Source: Stramonita haemastoma (lineage: Eukaryota; Mollusca; Gastropoda; Neogastropoda; Muricidae). Taken from it: DNA of 64,000 bases. The stretch is taken from positions 41,784,961 through 41,848,960 of the forward strand of contig CM060339.1 in the NCBI GenBank assembly GCA_030674155.1. Reading direction: 5' to 3'. The notes under the pieces were generated by a model, which worked only from the letters and a program-made list of their open reading frames with translations, did not search any database and had not been told where the DNA came from. This document shows positions 37,340 to 48,880 of the stretch, one piece after another (position 1 is the first letter of the stretch; each line of letters opens with the position of its first letter). Position numbers and translations under genes: made by a program.

Positions 37340-38040
37340 AAAATTCCTCAACCATGCAGGGCTGCTGGATTTGGGGCCCTTCAGGGGCTGGGCTTTCAGG
37401 GGTGGGGCCCTTTAGGGGGTGGTCTTCCAGGGGTGTGGGCCCTTCGGGGCTTTGGGCTTTAGGAGTTGCCCTTAGGGGGTTTTTCTTTCAGGAGGGTTTC
37501 CCTTCAGGGGGTGGTCTTTCGGATTTTGCCCTTCGGGGGTGGTCTTTTAGGGGTTGCCCTTCAGGGGGTGGTCTTTCAGGGTGTCCCTTTTAAAGGGGGT
37601 GGGTCCCTTCAGGAGTGTGCCCTTTCAGGGGCCTGCTTTTCATTTGCTCCCCTTGTTAGGGGCCCCTTTTTTCTTTGGGTTTTTTGGGCCCCGAAAAAGG
37701 GACTTTGGGATGTTTTTTGCCCTTCAGGGGGGGGCCCCCCCGTTTTTTTCGCCTGTTTTTTTTCCCCCCTTTTTTTTTTTTTTTTTTTTTTCCCTTCAGG
37801 GGGTTTCCTGTTTCCTTTTTTTCTGCCCCCCAGGGGTTTTTCTTTTCAAGCAGGGTGCTCCTTTAAAAAGGGGTTTTTTTTTTTTTCCCCCGGGTTTTCC
37901 ATTTAAGGACTTTTTTAGGACTTTTTTCCCCCTTTAGGGGAACTTTACCGAGTAACTGCCCTTCAGAGGGTCGAACCCTTCAGGGTTGTGTTCAAGCATT
38001 GCCCTTTTCTCCGTTATTTCCCCCCCCATCGGTCTTACAT
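37340..38040 (+). repeat. degenerate CTTCAGGGG-type repeat with long homopolymers
   Basis: The word CCCTTCAGGGGGTGGTCTTT and shorter variants recur every 15-30 bp from about 37375. Toward the right the sequence is dominated by runs of T, C and G (for example about 22 T at 37769-37790). Runs lengthen as the assembly gap approaches, so part of this may be a poor consensus at a contig end. The apparent Phe/Pro-rich frames are not genes. Confidence 0.7.
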
Positions 38041-38216
38041 AAGTCAAGTTAAGTCATGTGGGGGAGGAAAAGTCCACTGGCCCTATGCCCCCAAACTTTT
38101 GGTGCTTCCAGGGATGGCGTGGGGGTGGGGGGTGGGGTCTTCCCCACCACACAGACTTCCTTTTTGGGTGGGGTTTGGGTTTTTGGGTTTTTTTTGGGAA
38201 AAATTTTTCCCTGGTT
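38041..38216. other. G/T-rich sequence at contig end
   Basis: It continues the homopolymer-rich composition up to the first N. No gene. Confidence 0.5.
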
Positions 38217-38316
38217 NNNNNNNNNNNNNNNNNNNNNNNNNNNNNNNNNNNNNNNNNNNNNNNNNNNNNNNNNNNNNNNNNNNNNNNNNNNNNNNNNNNN
38301 NNNNNNNNNNNNNNNN
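38217..38316. other. assembly gap (100 N)
   Basis: Exactly 100 N bases, the usual placeholder for a gap of unknown size. Distance and relative orientation across it are not established by sequence. Confidence 0.99.
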
Positions 38317-38579
38317 AAGAACTTTAGGAAAAATGGTATGTTTATCAGAAAGACGACCACACGCTAATACACACAAAACCAAACATAAAAAGATGAGCGT
38401 GTGCGCGCATATACACACTCAAGAAAAATGCATACACACTTTACTAGCATTTTTGATACGGGTGGCGCTGTTCTTGTGGCGACAGCAAAGCCAAAAAAAG
38501 GACAATCTGGCTTGAATATAGCAAGTCTTGCCTGGACAAAAGCTTGTACAGTGTATGCAACAACACAATATCACACATA
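38317..38579 (-). repeat. diverged satB-like part-unit at the gap edge
   Basis: ACACTTTACTAGCATTTTTG, ACGGGTGGCGCTGTTCTTG, GTGGCGACAGCAAAGCC and ACAGTGTATGCAACAACA resemble the satB series ACACTTTACAACCATTT, GTGTGGCACTGGAATTG, GTGGCGACACCACGGCC and ACAGTGTAGGCAAAAAC in the same order. It is much more diverged than any unit in the main arrays and leads into satC' near 38580. The first 110 bp are too degraded to place. Confidence 0.55.
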
Positions 38580-39336
38580 ATATTAGAGCCCCGGAGAGCT
38601 AAGAAATCTAGTTTGTGTCAAGGAAAGCTGGTAAGTGTACGCGACAAAAAAACAAGCATTGGGCACAAGAATATTGACACTATACAGCAATATGATGCAC
38701 CAGGGCAAACTGGAGGGTCGCCACCAGATGCACACACACAAACAAACACACTGATAAACACCAGCGCGCGTGCGCGTGCGCACATGGATACCCACCCCCC
38801 GCCCGAAAAAAGGTGCCGTTTTGAGCACAGATGCCAGCCAAAGAGCCGTTTTCATCCCCGTCCAGCCCCGACTTTTCCACGGAAAAAGACCCCTTAGCAC
38901 CAAGACAATATCGTACTGTATGTAGACACTCTCACTCACCATCTTGGATAGGTGTGGCGTCGGATTTCTGGCGACAGGAGAGCCCCGAAGAGCTAAGAAA
39001 GCTAGTTTTTGTCAAGGAAATCTGGTAATTGTACACGACAAAAAACAAGCATTGGGCAAAGCAATATTGACAATTTACAGCAATATAATAATGCACAAGG
39101 GCAAACTGGAGGGTCGCTGCCACATGCGTGCACACAAACCAAAACACTGATAAACACCAGCGCGCACGCGCGTGCGCACATGCATACCCACCCCTCGCCA
39201 GAAAAAGGTGCCGTTTTGAGCACAGATGCCAGCCGAAAAGCCGTTTTCATCCCCGTCTAGCCCTGACTTTTGCACGGTTAAAGACCCCACGTCACCAAGA
39301 CAATATCGTACTGTATGCATACACTCTCTCCAACCC

Positions 39337-39383
<47 letters not shown>

Positions 39384-39714
39384 TTCTTTTACATCGAGGA
39401 TAACAGAATAAGCAACATGTGCTTTTTTTCATCCGGTCCCCGTGTGTATGCAGTTTTTGTAAATATTGTCATCTGTTCCCACCGGCACACGATGGCCTAC
39501 TCTTACGAAAAGCGGAACAGGATTTAACGTGTGCGCAAGATGTTCTGCGTGCGTTCGCACACGGGGCCTCGGTTTAAAGTCTCATCCGAAGGACTTTTGG
39601 GGAGAGTGGAGTCAGCACTGATGTTAACTCCAGGAAGAAAATTTCCTCGACCGGATTCGAACCCGGGTCGTCAAACTGCCAGCGCAATGTTCTGACCACT
39701 AGGCTATCCGACCA
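39337..39714 (-). mobile_element. SINE family 1, full length with (AAAT)n tail, inserted in satC2
   Basis: On the minus strand: A box TAGCCTAGTGG (complement at 39696-39706), B box GGTTCGAATCC (39653-39663), the family body, then a tail of about twelve TTTA/AAAT units (39337-39386). The head is separated from the tail side by satellite sequence in a different phase: left flank ends in the CTCTCTCCAACC block, right flank starts at GACTTTTGCACGG. About 70 bp of unit (39715-39785) is therefore repeated, so there is no simple target-site duplication. Confidence 0.92.
39653..39706 (-). promoter_or_regulatory. internal pol III promoter of SINE family 1 (A and B boxes)
   Basis: A box TAGCCTAGTGG and B box GGTTCGAATCC on the minus strand, both close to consensus. 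Confidence 0.8.
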
Positions 39715-42700
39715 GACTTTTGCACGGAAAAAGACCCCTTAGCACCAAGACAATATCGTACTGTATGTAGACACTCTCACTCACCATCTTGGATAGGTGT
39801 GGCGTCGGATTTGTGTCGACAGGAGAGCCCCAAAGAGCTGAGTAAACTAGTTTGTGTCAAGGAAAAATGGTAAGTGTACGCAACAAAAAAAAGCATTGGG
39901 CAAAGGAATATTGACAATATACAGCAATATGATGCACCAGGGCAAACTGGAAGGTCGCCGACACATGCGCGCACACAAACAAACACACTGAAAAACACCA
40001 GCACGTGCGCGCGTGCGCACATGTATACCCGGTACCCTCCCGAAAAAGGTGCCATTTTGAGCATAGATGCCAGCCAAAGAGCCGTTTTCAGTCCCGTCCA
40101 GCCACGACTTTTGCACGGTAAAAGACCCCACGGCACCAAGACAATATCGTACTGTATACATACACTCACTCCCACCATCTTGGATAGGTGTGGCGTCGGA
40201 TTTGTGGCGACAGGAGAGCCCCGAAGAGCTTAGAAAGCTAGTTTGTGTCGAGCAAAGCTGTTAATGTACGTGACAAAAAAACAAGCATTGGGCACAATAA
40301 TAATGACAATATACAGAAATATGATGCAGCACAGCAAAGTGGAGGGTGTCCACCACACGCACGCACTCCAACAAACACACTGACAAACACCAGCACGCGC
40401 GCGCGTGCGCACATGTATACCCACATCCAGCCCGAAAAAGGTGCCGTTTTGAGCACAGATGCCATCCAAAGAGCCGTTTTCAGCACCGGCGGACCCCAAC
40501 TTTTGCACGGTAAAAGACCCCACGGCACCAAGACAGTACCGTACTGTATGCATGCACTCTCTCCCACCATCTTGGATAGGTGTGGCGCCGGATTTGTGGC
40601 GACAGGAGGGCCCCGAAGAGGTAAGAAAGGTAAATTGTGGGAAGGAAAGCTGGTAAGTGTACGCGAAAAAAAAGCAAGCACTGGGCACAAGAATAATGAC
40701 AATATACAGCAATATGATGCAGCACAGGAAAGTGGAGGGTGTCCGCCACACGCACGCACACTAAAAAAAAACCTGACAAACACCAGCGCGCACGCGAGAG
40801 CGCGAAAGCATACCCACCCCCAGCCCGAAAACGGTGCTTTTGAGCACAGATTCCAGCCAAAGAGCCGTTTTCAGCGCCGTCGAACCCCGACTTTTGCCCG
40901 GTAAAAGACCCCACGGCACCAAAACAGAATCCTACTGTATACATATACTATCTCCCACGATCTTGGATAGGCGTGGCGCCGGATTCGTGGCGACAGGAAG
41001 GCCCCGAAGAGCAAAAATAGGTACTTTTCAGAAAGGAAAGCTGGTAAGTGTACGCGAAAAAAAACAAGCATTGGGCACAAGAATAATGACAATATACAGC
41101 AATATGATGCAGCACAGCAAAGTGGAGGGTGTCTGCCACACGTGCACACACCATCAAACACACTGACAAACACCAGCGCGTGCGAGCGTGCGCGAAAGCA
41201 TTCCCCCACCAAGCCCGAAAAAGGTCCCGTTTTGAGCATAGATGCCATCCAAAAAGCCGTTTTCAGCCCCATCCGACCCCAACTTTTGCCCGGCAAAAGA
41301 CCCCACGGCACCAAGACAGTATCGTACTGTATGCATACACTCTCTCCCACCATCTTGGATAGGTGTGGCGTAAGATTTGTGGCGACAGGCGGGCCCCGAA
41401 GAGATAAAACAGGTAGTTTGTGGGAAGGAAAGCTGGTCAATGTACGCGACAAAAAAACACGCACTGGGCACAAAAATAATGACAATATACAGCAATATGA
41501 TGCAGCACAGCAAAGTGGAGGGTGTCTGCCACACGCACGCAAACCAACAAACACACTGACAAACACCAGCGCGCGCACGCGTGCGCAAAAGCATACCCAC
41601 CACCAGCGCGAAAAAGGTACGGTTTTGAGGACAGATGCCAGCCAAGGACCCGTTTTCAGCCCCGTCGGACGCCGACTTTTGCCCGATAAAAGACGCCACG
41701 GAAACAAGACAGTATCGTACTGTTAGCATACACTCTCTCCCACCATTCTGGATAGGTGTGGCGCCGGATTTGTGACGACAGGAGGGCACCGAAAAGCTAA
41801 GACAGGTAGTTTGTGGGAAGGAAAGCTGGTAAGTTTACGCGACAAAAAAACAAGCATTGGGCACAAGAATAATGACAATATACAGCAATATGATACAGCA
41901 CAGCAAAATGGAGGGCGTCCGTCACACGCGCGAACACCAACAAAAACACTGACAAACACCGGCGCGCGCGAGCGTGCGCGAAAGCATATCCACCCCCAGC
42001 CCGAAAAAGGTGCTGTTTTGAGCCAAGATGCCAGCCAAAGAGCCCTTTTTAGCCCAGTCCGACCCCGACTTTTGCACTTTAATAGACTCCACGACACCAA
42101 GACAATATCGTACTGTATGCATACACTCTCTCGCACCTTCTTGGATAGGTGTGGCGCCGGATTTGTGGCGACAGGAGGGCCCCGAAGAGCTAAGAAAGGT
42201 AGTTTGTGGGAAGGAAACCTGGTCAGTGTACGCGCCAAAAAAACAAGCATTGGGCACAAGAATAATGACAATATACAGCAACATGATGCGGCACAGCAAA
42301 GTGGAGGGTGTCCGCCACACGCGCGCACACCAACAAACACACTGACAAACACCAGCACGCGCGCGCACGCGTGTGCGCGAAAGAATATCCACCCCCAGCC
42401 CGAAAAAGGTGCCGTTTTGAGCAGAGATACCAGCCAAAGAGCCGTTTTCAGCCCCGTCGGACCCCGACTTTTGCACGGTAAAAGACCCCATATCACAAAG
42501 ACAGTATCGTACAGTAAGCATACACTCTCTCTCACCATCTTGGATAGGTGTGGCTCCGGATTTGCGGCGACAGGTGGGCCCCGAAGAGCTAAGACAGGTA
42601 GTTTGTGGGGAGGAAAGCGGGTAAGTGTACGCGACAAAAAAACAAGCATTGGGCACAAAACAATGACAAAATACAGCAATATGATGCAGCACAGCAAAGT

Positions 42701-45191
42701 GGAGGGTGTCCGCCACACGCGCGCATATCAACAAACACACTGACAAACACCAGAGCGCGCCCGTGTGCGCGAAAGCATACCCCACCCCAGCCCGAAAAAG
42801 ATCCCGTTTTGAGCACAGATGCCAGCCAAAGAGCCGTTTTCAGCCCCGTCCGACCCCGACTTTTTCCCTGTAAAAGACCCCACGGCACCAAGACGGTATC
42901 GTACTGTATGCATACACTCTCTCCCACCATCTTGGATAGGTGTGGCGCCGGATTTGTGGCGACAGGAGGGCCCCGAAGAGCTAAGAAAGGTAGTTTGTGA
43001 GAAGGGAAGCTGGTAAGTGTACGCGACAAAAAAACAAGCATTGGGCACAAGAATAATGACAATATACAGCAATATGATGCAGCACAGCAAAGTGGAGGGT
43101 GTCTGCCACACGTGCGCACACCATCAAACACACTGACAAACACCAGCGCGCATACGCATGAGCAAAAGCATACCCACCCCCAGCCCGAAAAAGGTTCCGT
43201 TTTGAGCAGAGATACCAGCCAGAAATCCGTTTTCAGCCCCGTCTGAAACCAACTTTTGCCCGGTAATAGACCCCACGGCACCAAGACAGTATCCTACTGT
43301 ATGCATACACTCTCTCCCGCGATCTTGGATAGATGTGGCGCCGGATATGTGGCGACAGGAGGGCCCCGAAGAGCTAAAACAGGTAGTTTGTGGGATGGAA
43401 AGCTGGTCAATGTACACAACAAAAAAACAAGCATTGGGCATTAGAATAATGACAATATACAGCAACATGATGCAGCACAGCAAAGTGGAGGGTGTCCGCC
43501 ACACGCGCGCACACCAACAAACACACTGACAAACACCAGCGCGCGCGCGCGTGCGCAAAAGCATACCCACCCCAAGCCTGAAAAAGGTGCCGTTTTGAGC
43601 ATAGATGCCAGCGAAAGAGCCGTTTTCAGCCCCGTCGGACCCCGACTTTTGCACGGTAAAAGACCCCATAGCACAAAGACAGTATCGTACAGTAAGCATA
43701 CACTCTCTCCCACCATCTTGGATAGGTGTGGCGCCGGATTTGTGGCGACAGGTGGGCCCCGAAGAGCTAAGACAGGTGTTTTGTCGAAAGGAAAGCGTGT
43801 AAGTGTACGCGACAAAAAAACAAGCATTGGGCACAAGAATAATGACAATATACAGAAATATGATGCAGCACAGCAAAGTGGAGGGTGTCCGCCACACGCG
43901 CGCACACCAACAAACACACTGACAAACACCAGCGCGCGTCCGTGTGCGCGAAAGCATACCCACCCCTAGCCCGAAAAAGATGCCGTTTTGAGCACAGACG
44001 GCAGCCAAAGAGAAGTTTTCAGCCCCGTCCGACCCCGACTTTTGCCCGGTAAAAGACGCTGCGACACAAAGACAGTATCGTACTGTATGCATACACTCTC
44101 TCCCACCATTTTGGAAAGGTGTGGCGCCGGATTTGTGGCGACAAGAGGGCCCTGAAGAGCTTAGAAAGGTAGTTTGTGGGAAGGAAAGCTGGTAAGTGTA
44201 CGCGACAAAAAAACAAGCATTGGGCACAAGAATAATGACAATATACAGCAATATGATGCAGCACAGCAAAGTGGAGGGTGTCCGCCACACGCGTGCACAC
44301 CAACAAACACACTGACAAATATCAGAGCTCTTGAGCGCGTGCGTGCGCGAAACTATACCCACACTCAGCCCGAAAAAGGTGCTGTTTTGAGCACAGATGC
44401 CAGCCAAAGACCCGTTCTCAGCCCTGTCGGATCCCGACTTTTGCCCGGTAAAAGACCCCACGGCACCAGGACAGTATCGTACTGTATGCATACAAGCTCT
44501 CCCACCATCTAGCATATGTGTGGCACCAGATTTATGGAGACAGGACGGCCCGAAAGAGCTAAGACGGGTAGTTTGTGGGGAGGAAAGCGGGTAAGTGTAC
44601 GCGACAAAAAAACAAGCTTTATGCACAAAATAATGACAATATACAGCAATATGATGCAGCACAGCAAAGTGGAGGGTGTCCGCCACACGCGCGCACACTG
44701 ACAAACAACAGCGCGCGCGCACGCGCGCTTGCGTAAAAGCATACCCACCCCCAGCCCAAAAAAGGTGCCGTTTTGAGCACAGACGCCAGCCAAAGACCTG
44801 TTTCAGCCCCGTTGGACCCCGACTTTTGCCCCGTAGAAGACACAACGGCACCGAGACAGTATCGTACTACATGCATACACTCTCTCCGACCATCTTGGAT
44901 AGGTGTGGCGCCGGATTTGTGGCGACTTGAGGGCCCCGAAGAGCTAAGACAGGTAGTTTGTGGGAAGGAAAGCTGGTAAGTGTACGCGACAAAAAAGCAA
45001 ACATTGGGCACAAGAATAATGACAATATAAAGCAATATGATGCAGCACAGCAAAGTGGAGGGTGTCCGCCACACGCGCACACATCAACAAATACACTGAC
45101 AAATATTAGCGCGCGCGCGTGCGCGAGAGCATACCCACCCAAAGCCCGAAAAAGGTGCTGTTTTGAGCACAGATGCCAGCCAAAGAGCCGT

Positions 45192-45208
45192 TTTCAGCCC
45201 GGTTTGTT
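45192..45208. other. satC/satB polarity-reversing junction, right copy
   Basis: AGAGCCGTTTTCAGCCC (satC, minus) runs into GGTTTGTTTTGGGGCGTGTG (satB, plus). Its reverse complement equals the left junction at about 19507 apart from two or three bases. Confidence 0.9.
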
Positions 45209-48200
45209 TTGGGGCGTGTGGAGGACACCCTACAGATTGCCCTGGTGCATGATATTGTAGGATATTATTATTGGATGTGCGTTGTAGGGGTGGTTTTTGC
45301 CTACACTGTACCATGTTTCTTGGCGCCAAACATGGCTATGTACAGGCGGGGTTGCAATCTTCGGGGCCGTGGTGTAACCACAGTTCCAGTGCCTCACGCG
45401 TCGGGAATAGTTGTAAAGTGTGTCTGCATAGAAGAACACGGTCCTGGTGCCCTGGGGTCTGGAACTGGGGAAACGTGCTCGCGGCAGGGGCCCGAAAACG
45501 GCGTTTGCGTCACATCTTTTGGTCAATGCTCCCTAAGCTTATTCATAGGAGGGTGGGTATGCATGCGTCCGTGCGCGCGTTGTCTTGTGTTTGTGTGTGC
45601 CGTTTTTTGTGTTTGGGCGTGTGTGGAGGACACCCTATAGATTGCCCTGGTGCATGATATTGTAGGATATTATTATTGGATGTGTGTTGTAGGGGTGGAT
45701 TTTGCCAACACTGTACCATGTTTCTTGGCGCCAAACTTGGCAATGTACAGGCGTGGTTGCCATCTTCGGGGCCGTGGTGTCGCCACAATTCCCGTGCCAC
45801 ACTCGGCGAAAATGGTTGTAAAGTGTGTATGCATAGTGTAGAACACGGTCATGCTACCCCGAAGTCTGGAACTGCGGAAACGTGCCTGCGGCAAGGGCCC
45901 GAAAACGGCATTTGCGTCACATCTTTTGGTCCATGCTTCTTTAGCTTATTCATGGGAGGGTTGGTATGCATGCGCGCGTGCGCGCGTTCGCTGGTGTTTG
46001 TGTGTACGGTTTTTTGTGCTTGGACTTATGGAGGACACCCTAGAGATTGCCCTGGTGCATGATATTGTAGGATAGTATTATTGGATGTGTGTTGTAGGGG
46101 TGGTTTTTGCCTACACTGTACCATAATTTTTTACGCCAAACTTGGCTATGAACAGGCGAGGTTGCAATCTTCGGCGCCGTGGTGTCGCCACAATTCCAGT
46201 GCCACACGCGTCGGAAATGGTTGTAAAGTGTGTCTGCATAGTGTATGACACGGTCCTGGTGACTCGGGGTCTGGAACTGCGGAAACGTGCGGGCGGCAAG
46301 GGCCCGAAATCGGTGTTGGCATCACATCTTTTGGTCCATGCCTCTTTAGCTTTTTTATGGGAGGGTGGTTATGCATGCGCGCGTGCGCGCGTTCGCTGGT
46401 GTTTGTGTGTGCGATTTTTGTGTTTTGGCGTGTGGAGGACACCCTACAGATTGCCCTGGTGCATGATATTGTAGGATATTGTTATTGGATGTGTGTTCTA
46501 GGGGTGGTTTTTGCCTATACTGTACCATGTTTCTTGGCGCTGAGCTTGGCTATGTACAGGAGGGGTTGCCATCTTCAGGGCGTTGGTGTTGCCATAATTG
46601 CAGTGCCAATCACGTCAAAAATAATTGTAAATTGTGTCTGCATAGTGTAGAACACGGTCGTGGTGCCCCGGGGTCTGGAACTGCGGAAACGTGCGGACGG
46701 CAAGGGCCCGAAAACGGCGTTGGCGTGAGATCTTTTGGTCTATGCTTCTTTAGCTTATTCATGGGAGGTTGGGTATCCATGCGTGCGTGCGCGCGTTCGC
46801 TTGTATTTGTGTGTAAGGTTATTTGTTTTTGGGCATGTGGAGGACACCCTACAGATTGCCCTGGTGTATGATATTGTAGGATATTATTATTATTGGATAT
46901 ATGATCTAGGGATGGTTTTTGCCTACACTGTACCATGTTTTTTGGCTCTAAACATGGCTATGTACATTCGGGGTAGCCATCTTCGGGGCCGTTGTGTCGC
47001 CACAATTGCAGTGCCACACGCGTCGGAAATGGTTGTAAAGTGTGTCTGCATAGTGTAGAACACGGTCCTGGTGCCCCAGCGTCTCGAACTGCGGAAATGT
47101 CAGGCGGCAACGGCCCGAAAACAGCGTTTGCGTCACATCTTTTTGTCCATGGTTCTTTACCTTATTCATGGGAGGGTGGGTATCTCTACGCGCGTGCACG
47201 CGTTCGCTGGTGTTTGTGTGTGCGTTTTTTTGTGTTTGGGCGTGTGAAGGACACGCTACAGATACCCCTGGTGCATGATATTGTAGGATATTATTATTGG
47301 ATGTGTTCTAGGGGATGTTTTTGCCTACACTGTACCATGTTTCTTGGCGCCAAACTTGTCTATGTTCAGGCGGGGTTGCCATCTTCGGGGCCGTGGTGTA
47401 ACCACAATTCCAGTGCCACACGCGTCGGAAATGGTTGTCCAGTTTGTCTGCATAGTGTAGAATAGGGTCCTGGTGCCCCGGGGTCTGGAACTGCGGAAAC
47501 GTGCGGGCGGCAAGGGCGCGAATACGGCGTTGGCGTCACATCTTTTGGTCCATGCTTCTTTAGCTTATTCATAGGAGGGTGGGTATGCATGTGCGCGTGC
47601 GCGCTTTCGCTGGTGTTTGTGTGTGCAGTGTTTTGTGTTTGGGCGTTTGGAGGACACCCCACAGTTTGCCGTGGTGCATGATATTGTAGGATATTATTAT
47701 TGGATGTGTGTTGTAAGGGTGGTTTTTGCATACACTGTACCATGTTTCTATGCGCCAAACTTGGCTATGTACAGGCGGGTTTGCCATCTTCGGGGCCGTA
47801 AAGTCGCCACAATTCCAGTGCCACACGCGTCGGAAATGGTTGTGAAGTGTGTCTGCATAGTGTAGAACACGCTCCTGGTACGCAGGGCTCTGGAACTGCG
47901 GAAACGTGCGGGCGGCAAGGGCCCGAAAACGGCGTTTGCGTCACATCTTTTGGTCCATGCTTCTTTAGCATATTCCTGGGGAAGTGGTTATACATACTCG
48001 CATGCACGCGTTTGCTGGTGTTTGTGTGGGCGGTTTTTTGTGTTTGGACGTGTGGAGGACATCCTAGAGACTGCCCTGTTGAATGATATTGTAGGATATT
48101 ATTATTGGATGTGTGTTGTAGGGGTGGTTTTTGCCTACACTGTACCATCTTTCTTGTCGCCAAACTTGGCTATGTACAGATGGGGTTGCCTACTTTGAGG

Positions 48201-48849
48201 CCGTGGTGTCGCCACATATCCAGTGCCACACGCGTCGAAAATGATTGTAAAGTGTGTCTGCATAGTGTAGAACACGGTTCTGTTGCCCCGGGGTCTGGAA
48301 CTGCGGAAACTTGCGGGTGGCAAGAGCCTAAAAACAGTGTTTGCGTCACATCTTTTTGTCAATGCTTCTTTAGCTTATTCATGGGAGGATGGGTATGCAT
48401 CTGCGCGTGCGCCCGTTCGCTGGTGTTTGTGTGTGCGGTTTGCTGTGTTTGGGCGTATTGAGGACACCCTACAGATTGCCCTGGTGCATGATATTGTAGG
48501 ATATTATTATTGGTTGTGTGTTCTAGGGGTGGTTTTTGCCTACACTGTACCATGTTTCTTGGCGCCAAACCTGGCTATGTACAGACATCGTTGCCAACTT
48601 CGTGGCCGTGGTGTAGCCACAATTCCAGTGCCACACGCGTTGGAAATTGTTGTAAAATGTGTGTGCATAGTTTAGAACATGGTCTTGGTACCTTTGGGTC
48701 TTGAACTGCGGAAACATGCGGGCGACAAGCGCCCCAAAACAGCGTTTGCGTCACATCTTTTTTTTCAATGCTTCTTTAGCTTATTTCTGGGAGGGTTGGT
48801 ATCCATACTCGCATGCGCGCGTTCGCTGGTGTTTGTGTGGGCGGTTTTT

Positions 48850-48880
48850 TTGTGTTTGGGCGTGTGCCATGTTTCTTGGC
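48850..48880 (+). other. internal deletion in a satB2 unit
   Basis: TTTGGGCGTGTG is joined directly to CCATGTTTCTTGGCGC, losing the GAGGACACC...ACTGTA segment that is present in all neighbours. Three or so bases of TG/GTG context are shared at the breakpoints. Confidence 0.8.

Larger units (their letters stand above)
38580..40262 (-). repeat. satC' variant units at the inner end of satC2
   Basis: These units read ATGCACCAGGGCAAACTGGA, AAGCTAGTTTGTGTCAAGGA and CCCGTCCAGCCCCGAC, the complements of the C' signatures in satC1. The switch to standard satC falls near 40255-40270, a different unit phase from the left-hand switch. Confidence 0.85.
38580..45197 (-). repeat. satC2 tandem array (about 16 units of about 393 bp)
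   Basis: It is the reverse complement of satC1. The phase word ends at about 38699, 39095, 39936, 40328, 40721, 41111, 41504, 41897, 42300, 42688, 43081, 43474, 43867, 44260, 44658 and 45044, almost all spacings being 388-403 bp. The exception (841 bp) contains a SINE. Units to about 40260 are variant C'; the rest are standard satC. A 575-codon frame (43124-44851, minus) spans four units, but overlapping frames are open too, so no gene is called. Confidence 0.95.

Noticed and set aside
37207..37937. Phe/Pro/Gly-rich frames of 127-146 codons
   Set aside because: They come from the CTTCAGGGG repeat and homopolymers at a contig end.
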